A DNA stretch of 7,932 nucleotides, taken from an uncultured Coriobacteriaceae bacterium (GTDB lineage Bacteria; Actinomycetota; Coriobacteriia; Coriobacteriales; Atopobiaceae). How positions within the stretch are numbered: the stretch's first letter is position 1; each line of letters opens with the position of its first letter. The stretch is taken from contig URWR01000069.1 in NCBI GenBank assembly GCA_900551595.1, positions 1-7,932 of the forward strand, in the 5' to 3' direction. Both the position numbers and the translations under genes were made by a program. Positions 1 to 6,889 of the stretch are shown piece by piece. The notes beneath the pieces are model-generated. The model saw only the letters and a program-made list of their open reading frames with translations, made no database searches and had not been told where the DNA came from.

Positions 1-3000
1 GGAGACTCATAATTGAATCTACGGCGAAGGCATGTAACACCCAGGCATTAACTGGAATAGAAACTAGTTCTACCACCGCTATTGCAAATACACCTGCAAT
101 AAGTCCTTCAATGAAAGTTTCTGCATTAAATACGCTGGCGACGTTACGTTTTGAAGCGCCCATGGCTCGCAGGATGCCAATTTCTTTTCGACGTTCGAGC
201 ACTGATATGTACGTGATAATGCCAATCATAATTGAACTTACAACCAAAGAAATACTTACAAAGGCAATGAGCACTAATGAGATCATGTCGACAATGTCGG
301 TAACGCTGCTCATAAGAACACCCATATAGTCCGTATACGTAATGGTGCTATCGGGTTTGCCTTCCGCTTCCATCCGATCGTTATATGCATCTATGGCAGT
401 GAGCACGCGCTCCTTTGCTTCAAAGTTAATGGGGTAAATACGGATGGAAACCGGGTCGTTGATATTGGCATAACCCAGTGTCGAGAGATTGTTTTCGTAG
501 GTAAGCATACTGGCATTGGCATAGCTGGTAAGCATTGAAGAGAGATCATCAGCTGTCATAGAGAAACCAATTGCATTTGCAAAAGCATTTCCATCGATAG
601 TGAGAGCATTTTGCATTCCAGCGGCAAGCTGTGTTGCGTAGGCCTGCGCAGATTGGCCCATAGCGTTACTGAGCTGTGCTTGAAGTTGTTCACCAACCTG
701 CTGTGCGATAGCATTACCGAGTTTTTCTGCTACCTGTGTGGTGGCAGACGTAAAGTATGGTGCAAGGTCCTGCTCAACATAGCTCATGAGCTCTTGTTCC
801 AAGCGTTCCCTTACTGGATCCCCGGCAATGCCAGCAATCTTGGAAAGCAGCTGTTGGGCCTCGTCGGTGGCGAGATATGCCTGAAGCTGTGCTCCCAGTT
901 GAGAGGAAAAATTAGGATCGGTAGGATCGAGCCCTCCACCGTTTTCTGGACGGCTGGTCCAAATAAGAAAACCTTGAACGAGTTGAGCGGCTGTTTCTGA
1001 GACTTCTTCAGTTTGTTCTGGGGTGAGTGGGGAATCAGTTGCCAAACCTTCCAAAATGGCAGAGAAGTCTGGTACCGGAGCATGAGCAGCAATACTGCTC
1101 ATATCAATTTGAGAGCTAATGTCAGAAAGATCTATATCAATGGATCCCAGGTTAAGACCAGAGAAATCAAATCCCGAAAGATTGAGACTGTCTCCGAGTG
1201 CGGAAGCATCAAATGAAAAAGCGTTTTGAAGAGCCTGTTCATCAACGGTAAACATACTGGATAAATCGAGGCCGCTGGTACCCTCTTCGCGCAGTTGCTC
1301 AAAAGATTTACCAGTAAATACATCGATATCAGGATGAGCAAGTTGTTCCTGAACAATCTGAGAATTTGCCGCACGATCTATAAGTGCTTGTGTCAGCTCG
1401 GGAGTATAAGCAACGCCTTGCGAGAGGGCGGTCGCATTTGCGGTGGGTTTAGGCTGGACAATACCAACAATATGCAGGTCAATACCATTATCGAGTGCCT
1501 GGCTCATGTAGGCGCTGTCGTTTGACATGTCTGTCCAGCCGCCTGTTTCAGTGTTCTTTCGCCATACGTCGGCAGGGCTCAGGACTTTAAAGCTCAGATT
1601 AAGAGCATCATCGTAGCTCAGAGAAATATTTTCATGATCGGGTACTTGCACTTCTTCGGCATTCATCATTGAGTCCATCATGCTATCCAACTCAGTGGGA
1701 TCAAGAATGCCAAGGCCGTAAAGTGTGTAGTCTGTGAGTGTGCCATTTGAACCAAGAACGAGAACTGCTTCATTTGTGCCTTCGGCCCAACGTCCTGCTA
1801 CGACGTCGTATTGTTCGTTGAGAAGTTCCTGATCATCGAGCATTTCACTAAACACTCCGGAACTCATACCGTAGCTCGCCACCGTAGTTGATGAAGAGCC
1901 ACTGCTCATAGCTGTACTCAGAGCATCAGGACTTAACTGTTCGGGTTCTGCTGAGGTAGCTGAATAAACAAGTGGTGTAATGCCATAGTCATATTGAATG
2001 GCGTTTACGTCACCTGCTAAGCCGCCTTCATCAAGAAACTTTTTGAAACTCGTGAGATCGTTTGAGCGAACGCTAGCAAACATATCCCCAAGAACCATTA
2101 CACCGGGAATGTTTTGATCATCGGAAGATACTGCTTGTGTTGTTGAGGATTGGTTTTGAGAAGCCTCGGTATCAGCTTCCTCAGTTCCAGAGGTGAGAAG
2201 TCCTGTGAAATCATAGCTTTGCTTCGTAATGGAGAGTGGGTAGGTTGAGAGGGTGTCTTCCTCCACCTTGGCAATGTAGTTATTGACACCTGTCGACAAT
2301 GCCAAAATAGCAGCAATACCAATAATGCCAATAGATCCTGCAAATGCCGTCATGAAGGTGCGGCCTTTTTTGGTGAGTAAGTTATTGGCAGACAAGGCAA
2401 GTGCGGTCAAGAAACTCATTGAAGCTCGTTGTTGCTTTTCCTTCTTTTCAGAAGGTGCATCAAGTTCGTCATTTTCACTTTGTGTGTGATTGCTACCCTC
2501 GGCATCTGAATCATCCGGTATATAGGGATTCGAATCATCCACGATGCGACCATCGGTAAGCTGGACAATGCGTGTTGCATAGTCATGTGCAAGTTGAGGA
2601 TTGTGGGTGACCATAATCACCAGACGATCACGGGCAACTTCTGCAAGGATGTCCATCACTTGCACACCAGTTTCCGTGTCAAGCGCACCTGTTGGTTCAT
2701 CGGCGAGCACTACATCAGGATCGTTAACAAGAGCGCGAGCAATGGCCACTCGCTGCATTTGGCCACCGGAAAGCTGATTGGGCTTTTTGTTGGCGTGTTC
2801 GGCAAGTCCCACGCGATCAAGTGCTGCTAAAGCTCGCTCGCGGCGCTCTGCTCGTCCAACGCCTGACAACGTAAGAGCGAGTTCCACATTAGCGAGGACA
2901 GTTTGATGGGGGATGAGGTTATAGCTCTGGAAGACAAAACCAATACGGTGATTGCGATACGTATCCCAATCAGCATCGCGATAGTTCTCAGTGGAGATAC

Positions 3001-3196
3001 CATCAACAATAATGGTGCCTTTATCGGCCCGATCAAAACCACCCAGAATGTTAAGAAAGGTGGTTTTGCCGGATCCTGAGGGACCTAAGACGGCAACAAA
3101 TTCGCTATCGCGAAAAGCAATAGAGACATTATCAAGAGCCTGCTGAACAAAATCACCTGTTTTATATGATTTACAGATGCCTGAGATCTGTATCAC
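1..3196 (-). CDS. ABC transporter ATP-binding/permease fusion (MacB/FtsX type), 3' end cut by window edge
   Basis: One open frame of 1065 codons with no stop, starting at a GTG with GGGAGG six to seven bases upstream and continuing off the left edge. Residues about 1-230 are an ABC ATPase: Walker A GPSGSGKT (38-45), Q-loop Q90, signature LSGGQ (142-146), Walker B VVLADEP (162-168), D-loop GALD and switch H198. A charged linker leads to TM1 (about 282-302). An unusually long extracytoplasmic domain of about 660 residues follows, then TM2 (about 972-997), the FtsX-type cytoplasmic motif [15 protein letters not shown] (1001-1015) and TM3. The fourth TM and tail should lie beyond base 1. MacB has the same order but is about 650 residues with a much smaller periplasmic domain. 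By family knowledge such proteins dimerise and move or act on envelope substrates by mechanotransmission rather than import. The substrate cannot be read here. Transcribed alone and divergently from the oxidoreductase. Fusion and family are certain; specific function is unknown. Confidence 0.93.
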   Translation of the reverse strand, partial: MIQISGICKSYKTGDFVQQALDNVSIAFRDSEFVAVLGPSGSGKTTFLNILGGFDRADKGTIIVDGISTENYRDADWDTYRNHRIGFVFQSYNLIPHQTVLANVELALTLSGVGRAERRERALAALDRVGLAEHANKKPNQLSGGQMQRVAIARALVNDPDVVLADEPTGALDTETGVQVMDILAEVARDRLVIMVTHNPQLAHDYATRIVQLTDGRIVDDSNPYIPDDSDAEGSNHTQSENDELDAPSEKKEKQQRASMSFLTALALSANNLLTKKGRTFMTAFAGSIGIIGIAAILALSTGVNNYIAKVEEDTLSTYPLSITKQSYDFTGLLTSGTEEADTEASQNQSSTTQAVSSDDQNIPGVMVLGDMFASVRSNDLTSFKKFLDEGGLAGDVNAIQYDYGITPLVYSATSAEPEQLSPDALSTAMSSGSSSTTVASYGMSSGVFSEMLDDQELLNEQYDVVAGRWAEGTNEAVLVLGSNGTLTDYTLYGLGILDPTELDSMMDSMMNAEEVQVPDHENISLSYDDALNLSFKVLSPADVWRKNTETGGWTDMSNDSAYMSQALDNGIDLHIVGIVQPKPTANATALSQGVAYTPELTQALIDRAANSQIVQEQLAHPDIDVFTGKSFEQLREEGTSGLDLSSMFTVDEQALQNAFSFDASALGDSLNLSGFDFSGLNLGSIDIDLSDISSQIDMSSIAAHAPVPDFSAILEGLATDSPLTPEQTEEVSETAAQLVQGFLIWTSRPENGGGLDPTDPNFSSQLGAQLQAYLATDEAQQLLSKIAGIAGDPVRERLEQELMSYVEQDLAPYFTSATTQVAEKLGNAIAQQVGEQLQAQLSNAMGQSAQAYATQLAAGMQNALTIDGNAFANAIGFSMTADDLSSMLTSYANASMLTYENNLSTLGYANINDPVSIRIYPINFEAKERVLTAIDAYNDRMEAEGKPDSTITYTDYMGVLMSSVTDIVDMISLVLIAFVSISLVVSSIMIGIITYISVLERRKEIGILRAMGASKRNVASVFNAETFIEGLIAGVFAIAVVELVSIPVNAWVLHAFAVDSIMSL
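1127..1186 (-). repeat. Pentapeptide-like repeat run inside the ABC fusion's extracellular domain
   Basis: Residues about 671-690 of the ABC fusion read as consecutive five-residue units ([20 protein letters not shown]), matching the alternating hydrophobic/Asn-Asp pattern of pentapeptide repeats. Weaker echoes lie nearby (GLDLSS at 642-647, SFDAS at 661-665, IDMSS at 697-701). Four clear units are too few for a full right-handed beta-helix, so this may be a short beta-solenoid patch or just a low-complexity linker before the Gln/Ala-rich helical region (about 706-895). Confidence 0.5.
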
Positions 3197-3430
3197 GTAT
3201 GCCTCCCGAAAATGTAATAAACGTTGCGCTCACTGTAGCGCATAGTGCTTGTCGGGACTCTACCTCAAAAGCGAGAACTTGGTAATACACATAGATATAC
3301 GCTTGTCCTAAAAAAGAACTAGAAACAATACAGGGTCAATCTGCAAGAGAGTAAAATCATACTAACGCATGAAGAACTGCTGTTATGCAAAGTTTGTATC
3401 GGGCGCTTCTACCCTTACGATTGGAGAGGT
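3197..3430. promoter_or_regulatory. Divergent intergenic region between ABC fusion and oxidoreductase
   Basis: This 234-bp AT-leaning spacer must hold promoters for both divergent genes. I found no pair with good -35 and -10 boxes at 16-18 bp on either strand. A -10-like TAAAAT (3352-3357) faces the oxidoreductase without a convincing -35. The ABC gene's Shine-Dalgarno (GGGAGG on the minus strand) lies at 3202-3207. I see no credible small gene: the frames that open here are short and overlap the oxidoreductase start in another phase. Confidence 0.5.
3225..3242. repeat. Inverted repeat TGCGCT-N6-AGCGCA in the ABC gene leader
   Basis: A perfect 6-bp inverted repeat with a six-base loop (CACTGT), centred about 38 bases upstream of the ABC gene's GTG. 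An alternative pairing, CACT with AGTG slightly to the right, shares the loop bases. It could be an operator or an mRNA leader hairpin for the transporter. It has no T-tract, so it is not an intrinsic terminator. Confidence 0.4.
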
Positions 3431-4480
3431 ATGGAACCCATTCGTTTTGCAAGTATTGGCACAAGTCACATTGCAGAAGTTTTTCTTGACGCGGTCTCAA
3501 CGCTTCCTGAAGACATTGCCTACGTTGGCTGCTATTCCCGCTCTCTTGAGAAGGCACAGGAATTTGGTTCGGCTCATGGTGCCCATTTGTTTTTTGACGA
3601 CCTTGATAAACTCGGTGCTTGTGAAGAGATAGATGCTGTTTATATAGCAAGCCCTAATACACTTCATTATGAGCAAGCTCTTCGTCTTTTACGTGCAGGT
3701 AAGCATGTATTACTTGAGAAGCCCTTCTGCCCAACATATAAAGAGGGCCTTGAGGTTTTTCAAGTTGCACATGAATCGGGCGTACAGATTATGGAGGGGT
3801 TGCGCTCCATCCATGATCCAGGTTTTGGTGTTGTAAGAGATACCATGAAATCTATTGGCACCACTCGTTCAGCAACCATCCGTTTTTCAAAGTTCTCCGG
3901 TCGTTGGGAGCTTTTGCAGTCCGGGCAGACACCTTCATGTTTTGATCCTCGCCGTGCTGGTGGATCACTGTTGGATATTGGTATCTATACGGTAGAGTTT
4001 GCTATTGGCCTTTTTGGCGCGCCTGATACAGTGCAGGCAACAGGCGTGCTTGTGGATGTTCCTGGCATTGATACAGCGCTGCCATACCATCAAATTGATG
4101 TTTCTGGACAGGCCTTATTAGGCTACAAAGACAAGGTTGTAAATCTTTCTTGGGGTAAAACCTCTGATAATCATATTCCTTCTCAAATTGAAGGAGAAAA
4201 GGGCACCATTCTCATTACAACCGAATCGGATCCTCGTGCAGTTTCTCTTGTCATTCCAAAGCCCATTACTGGTGCCTGGGGAATGGGTGAAGGTGTAGAG
4301 CATCCCTTAGATGTTGAAGATGCACCAAATAACATCGCCTGCGAGCTCAAAGATTTTGTGGCTGGTTTGCGTGGACAGGACGCAGAGATTATGTCCATTG
4401 AAGAATCCGAGCGCGTAACCCTCGAATCTCTCCGAGTGATGGATCAGATTCGTGAGCAAATCGGTGTTATTTTCGCGTAA
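3431..4480 (+). CDS. Gfo/Idh/MocA-family NAD(P)-dependent oxidoreductase
   Basis: A complete 349-residue protein, the usual length for the family. The N-terminal Rossmann fold opens with IRFASIGTSHIAE (4-16), where the glycine of the dinucleotide loop is G10. The AVYIASPNTLHYE segment (69-81) and the EKP motif (96-98) follow. The C-terminal sheet domain contains GGSLLDIGIY (177-186). In dimeric dihydrodiol dehydrogenase and glucose-fructose oxidoreductase the lysine of EKP and the tyrosine of D-x-G-x-Y are catalytic; here they are K97 and Y186. The substrate is probably a sugar, inositol-like compound or diol, but nothing in the sequence fixes it. The start is the ATG preceded by GGAGAGG, which sits close to the start codon, and the Rossmann strand begins within five residues. 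Transcribed alone, divergent from the ABC fusion and convergent with the lipid kinase. Family is firm, reaction unassigned. Confidence 0.93.
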   Translation: MEPIRFASIGTSHIAEVFLDAVSTLPEDIAYVGCYSRSLEKAQEFGSAHGAHLFFDDLDKLGACEEIDAVYIASPNTLHYEQALRLLRAGKHVLLEKPFCPTYKEGLEVFQVAHESGVQIMEGLRSIHDPGFGVVRDTMKSIGTTRSATIRFSKFSGRWELLQSGQTPSCFDPRRAGGSLLDIGIYTVEFAIGLFGAPDTVQATGVLVDVPGIDTALPYHQIDVSGQALLGYKDKVVNLSWGKTSDNHIPSQIEGEKGTILITTESDPRAVSLVIPKPITGAWGMGEGVEHPLDVEDAPNNIACELKDFVAGLRGQDAEIMSIEESERVTLESLRVMDQIREQIGVIFA

Positions 4481-4494
4481 GGACTCTCTGTGTT

Positions 4495-5472
4495 CTAAAG
4501 TGCAGGGAAGGGCATAACAGATGCATCGGGGAAGCTCTGATCAGGTTCAGTTGCTTCCCCGCGATAGCGACTAAGTCCATCAACAATGATGCGATTTACG
4601 CCAGGTAAAACCTCTGCATGATAAGCTGTGACAGCATCTTCCATTGGATCGCCATCAATCTGCAGAGGAATGGGATCGGAGGACAACACATCGATCGATC
4701 GTCCTCTAAAGCTTTCGATGTGAGGGCGTGCACGCTTGGTTCCAGCTTTATCAAAAAGCACAGCTGCGCCTGTCTGAAGCAATTCAACAGGTTGTGAAAC
4801 CTCTAAGACTATGACATCGAGAAGACCATCGGTCATTGAGTTGTTAGGAATGATCTCTATTTCATTTTGAATCATGGCGTTATTTGCCACGATACAAGCA
4901 ATGCCAACACGCTCATGTACGATCCCATCAACGGTAATAGTGAAGTGCGTAACCGTTGGATTGAGATTAGAAAGGGCGGCGGCAAAGTAGGCTGCCTCAC
5001 CTAAACTCTGTTTATTTATTGCAGCCGTTCGCATGAGATCGGCATCATAGCCAGTGCCTGACATCATGCAGAACCCCTTTGTACGCTTGGTGCCATCTGG
5101 AGCGATCCAACTCATCTCACCGAGATCGGTTTGGATGGTGCGGCATTTTCGACAAGCCCTTGCGATTGAAGCAGGTTCAGGTGCATTACCGAGATTGATA
5201 AAGGTGAGGTTGGAAGTTCCTGAAGGAAAAATGCAGGTAGGAATGGAACGGTTGCGCAAGGCATAGAGAAGCGATGCCATTGTGCCATCCCCGCCAGAAA
5301 GTACAACTAAATCGTAATTGTCTACATCAGAAACAACATCTTCAGGCAAAAAGTCACGGCTGGGAACACGAAACGTTGCCTCATCTCCTGCATGAAGCAA
5401 TGCTCGTTGAAATTCATAAATGGCGTCAGAACCAAAGCCTGACATCTGGTTATGAATGATTAGTGCCCTCAC
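4495..5472 (-). CDS. Diacylglycerol kinase-family lipid kinase (YegS/BmrU/DgkB type)
   Basis: This cytosolic or membrane-surface enzyme would transfer phosphate from ATP to diacylglycerol or a related lipid, feeding phosphatidate back into phospholipid synthesis. The 325-residue frame carries the family's signatures in order: ALIIHNQMSG (3-12), the nucleotide-binding GGDGT (60-64), PSGTSNL (83-89), a DGLLDV block and QIDGD near 271-275, where most relatives have DGE. The frame also opens 28 codons earlier at an ATG (5556), but that ATG has no Shine-Dalgarno. I prefer the GTG at 5472 because GGAAGGG lies six bases upstream, the protein then begins directly at the first beta strand as in relatives, and a promoter maps within the longer version's 5' end. 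Ends 14 bp from the convergent oxidoreductase stop. The lipid substrate is not determined; sphingosine-kinase-like or other YegS activities remain possible. Confidence 0.9.
   Translation of the reverse strand: MRALIIHNQMSGFGSDAIYEFQRALLHAGDEATFRVPSRDFLPEDVVSDVDNYDLVVLSGGDGTMASLLYALRNRSIPTCIFPSGTSNLTFINLGNAPEPASIARACRKCRTIQTDLGEMSWIAPDGTKRTKGFCMMSGTGYDADLMRTAAINKQSLGEAAYFAAALSNLNPTVTHFTITVDGIVHERVGIACIVANNAMIQNEIEIIPNNSMTDGLLDVIVLEVSQPVELLQTGAAVLFDKAGTKRARPHIESFRGRSIDVLSSDPIPLQIDGDPMEDAVTAYHAEVLPGVNRIIVDGLSRYRGEATEPDQSFPDASVMPFPAL
4527..4561. repeat. 9-bp inverted repeat at the convergent gene junction (possible terminator-like hairpin)
   Basis: CGGGGAAGC (4527-4535) and GCTTCCCCG (4553-4561) are perfectly complementary around a 17-base loop, which itself holds the palindrome CTGATCAG (4537-4544). 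The hairpin lies within the last codons of the lipid kinase and 46 bases after the oxidoreductase stop. The 14-bp gap between the two genes has no room for a terminator, so this is the best candidate for ending or protecting the oxidoreductase transcript. Neither side has a T-tract, so it is not a classic intrinsic terminator. Confidence 0.5.
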
Positions 5473-5522
5473 TTCACGCCCTTCCGTTTTCTGATCACCC
5501 GCAAAAAATGTTGTTATGGCAT

Positions 5523-5551
5523 ATGATACGAACGGAACCGCATGAGGTCGA
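5523..5551 (-). promoter_or_regulatory. Promoter for the lipid kinase
   Basis: On the minus strand TCGACC (5546-5551) and TATCAT (5523-5528) are separated by exactly 17 bp: four of six matches to the -35 and five of six to the -10. The predicted transcript begins near 5516 and gives a leader of about 44 bases before the GTG at 5472. It lies downstream of the ATG at 5556 in the direction of transcription, so a message from it could not encode the longer form. Confidence 0.55.
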
Positions 5552-5602
5552 TTCATACACTATGCCATCTTTGAGAGCGGAGTGTGCAATGGAATGACTT
5601 TG

Positions 5603-5608
5603 TATAGT
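5603..5608 (+). promoter_or_regulatory. Candidate -10 box for RNase D
   Basis: TATAGT matches five of six -10 bases and would start transcription near 5615, about 40 bases before the RNase D GTG. There is no recognisable -35 at 16-18 bp (the hexamer at 17 bp is GAGTGT), so either an activator is needed or this is chance. Confidence 0.35.
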
Positions 5609-5610
5609 AG

Positions 5611-5635
5611 CGGTTTTTGCTCGAAACTGAAACCG
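5611..5635. repeat. Inverted repeat CGGTTT-N13-AAACCG in the RNase D leader
   Basis: A perfect 6-bp inverted repeat just downstream of the candidate -10, extendable inward by a G-U pair. It would overlap the transcription start and lies about 20 bases before the RNase D start. Too weak as a hairpin to be a terminator; it could be an operator or chance. Confidence 0.3.
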
Positions 5636-5654
5636 GACCATTTAAGGACTGCAC

Positions 5655-6785
5655 GTGTACATAACCGATTCAAATCAGTTGCAGACATTTATTGAAAAGG
5701 CAGCCTCTGCTCGTGTGGTTGCAATTGATACTGAATTTTTGCGTGAACGCACCTATCATCCCAAGCTCTGCCTTATACAAGTGGGCTATGAGGGAGGTTG
5801 TGCGGCAATTGATCCTTTGGCTCTTGAAGACCTTTCTTGTCTGGTGGATTTGCTTGTCAACCCAGATGTCACAAAGGTCTTTCATGCTTGTTCGCAGGAT
5901 CTGGAAGTTATCGATCATGCGCTGGGTTGCCATGTCCATCCTGTTTTTGACACACAGCTTGCAGCTGCATTTTTAGGACATCGCATGCAGATGGGCTATG
6001 GAGCGCTGGTGGAGGCGTATACCGGCGTGCATCTACCACAAGCTGCCTCTCTGACCGACTGGTCGCATCGACCTCTTGATGAAGAACAGCTTGAATATGC
6101 AGAAGATGACGTTCGTTATTTACCCAGCATTTATCAGCAGATGACCGATGAACTCGTTCGTCTCAATCGCTTAGGTTGGGTGTTACCTGAGATGGAGGAT
6201 CTGGCAGATCCTGCTCGTTATCGTCATGATCCACGCAAGGCATACCTCAAGCTCAAACGATCTGGATCACTGACTCGTCGCCAGCTGTCGGTTGCTCGAG
6301 AAGTTTGTGCTTGGCGAGATCTGTGTGCAGAAAATCGCGATATTCCGCGTAAATGGGTGTTGTCTGACGAAGTTATTGTTGAAATCTGCAAACTTTCGCC
6401 AGTGTCTGTTGATCGTCTTCTCAAAATTCGAGGAATGGATCATCTCTCAGAGCGTGATGCTCAAACTGTCGTGGAAGCTGTGCGTCGAGGTCGCGCCTGT
6501 CCTATTGAAAAAACGCCGCGACAGGAAAGGCGTCCGCGTCCTTCAGCGGATCTTGAAAGCGTAATGGATCTCATGTATGCACTGGTGCGGCTTGTCTCAG
6601 AACGCTCTGGGGTTGCAACACAGCTTATTGCGACGCGGGATGATCTTCATGAGTTTGCACTTGATCCTGCTTCTTCTCGACTCTCACAATCCTGGCGCTC
6701 TGAGCTGGTGGGTGACTTATTGAAGCGCTTGCTTGACGGTCAGGTAGGTTTGACTGTTAAGGAAGGGCGCGTGGAGATACTTTAG
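5655..6785 (+). CDS. rnd: Ribonuclease D (DEDDy 3'-5' exoribonuclease with HRDC domain)
   Basis: RNase D trims the 3' ends of tRNA precursors and other small structured RNAs using two metal ions. The 376-residue protein is close to the E. coli length (375). The exonuclease domain fills about 1-190 and has all DEDDy residues: D25 and E27 in AIDTEF, D82 in HACSQDLEV, and Y148/D152 in YAEDD. An HRDC domain follows at about 206-282, beginning LTRRQLSVAREVCAWRD, and a further helical C-terminal region ends at 376. The GTG start is supported by AAGGA six bases upstream and puts the first exonuclease strand at about residue 20, as in relatives. Divergent from the lipid kinase. The downstream peptidase has its own promoter, so this is probably a single-gene unit. 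No intrinsic terminator with a T-tract follows it. Confidence 0.95.
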   Translation: MYITDSNQLQTFIEKAASARVVAIDTEFLRERTYHPKLCLIQVGYEGGCAAIDPLALEDLSCLVDLLVNPDVTKVFHACSQDLEVIDHALGCHVHPVFDTQLAAAFLGHRMQMGYGALVEAYTGVHLPQAASLTDWSHRPLDEEQLEYAEDDVRYLPSIYQQMTDELVRLNRLGWVLPEMEDLADPARYRHDPRKAYLKLKRSGSLTRRQLSVAREVCAWRDLCAENRDIPRKWVLSDEVIVEICKLSPVSVDRLLKIRGMDHLSERDAQTVVEAVRRGRACPIEKTPRQERRPRPSADLESVMDLMYALVRLVSERSGVATQLIATRDDLHEFALDPASSRLSQSWRSELVGDLLKRLLDGQVGLTVKEGRVEIL

Positions 6786-6792
6786 CCACCAG

Positions 6793-6808
6793 ATTGTGTT
6801 GTCACAAT
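6793..6808. repeat. Palindrome ATTGTG-N4-CACAAT overlapping a -35 box
   Basis: A perfect 6-bp inverted repeat with a four-base centre (TTGT). It begins eight bases after the RNase D stop and completely covers the -35 hexamer of the peptidase-xseA promoter (6799-6804). The position is typical of a repressor operator. With no T-tract it is not a terminator. I do not recognise the cognate regulator. Confidence 0.5.
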
Positions 6809-6827
6809 GCTGCCTGTTGGGTATAAA
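6799..6827 (+). promoter_or_regulatory. Strong housekeeping-type promoter for the peptidase-xseA operon
   Basis: TTGTCA (6799-6804) and TATAAA (6822-6827) each match five of six consensus bases and are spaced exactly 17 bp apart. This is the best promoter in the window. The predicted start near 6834 gives a leader of about 56 bases before the ATG at 6890. Confidence 0.7.
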
Positions 6828-6839
6828 AGTGCCAACCAA

Positions 6840-6868
6840 GCCTGTAACTCTCCAACGGCAAAACAGGC
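6840..6868 (+). repeat. Leader hairpin GCCTGT/ACAGGC upstream of the peptidase ribosome site
   Basis: GCCTGT (6840-6845) can pair with ACAGGC (6863-6868) around a 17-base loop, ending five bases before the purine-rich ribosome site (6874-6883). GCCTGT also occurs at 6812 and CCAAC occurs twice (6832, 6852), with GTTGG at 6816, so alternative pairings exist. Any regulatory role is speculative. Confidence 0.3.
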
Positions 6869-6889
6869 ATGGTGAGGAGGAGATTTGTA

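Noticed and set aside
611..1525. Several plus-strand open frames of 67-129 codons opposite the ABC fusion
   Set aside because: They are antisense to a continuous 1065-codon frame with clear domains, lack ribosome sites and resemble no family.
3369..3632. An 87-codon plus-strand frame beginning upstream of the oxidoreductase
   Set aside because: It overlaps the oxidoreductase in another phase, its ATG has no Shine-Dalgarno, and its sequence beyond 3431 is only the shadow of the real gene.
5554..5654. A small RNA gene in the spacer between lipid kinase and RNase D
   Set aside because: The only structure is a weak 6-bp inverted repeat with no terminator; it is better explained as promoter and leader DNA.
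6793..6808. Intrinsic terminator for RNase D
   Set aside because: The stem is short and AT-rich and no T-tract follows; its position over a -35 box fits an operator better.
6869..6889. Upstream ATG of the zinc peptidase giving seven extra residues
   Set aside because: The ribosome site lies inside this extension and fits the ATG at 6890; the extra residues (MVRRRFV) are the translated Shine-Dalgarno region.
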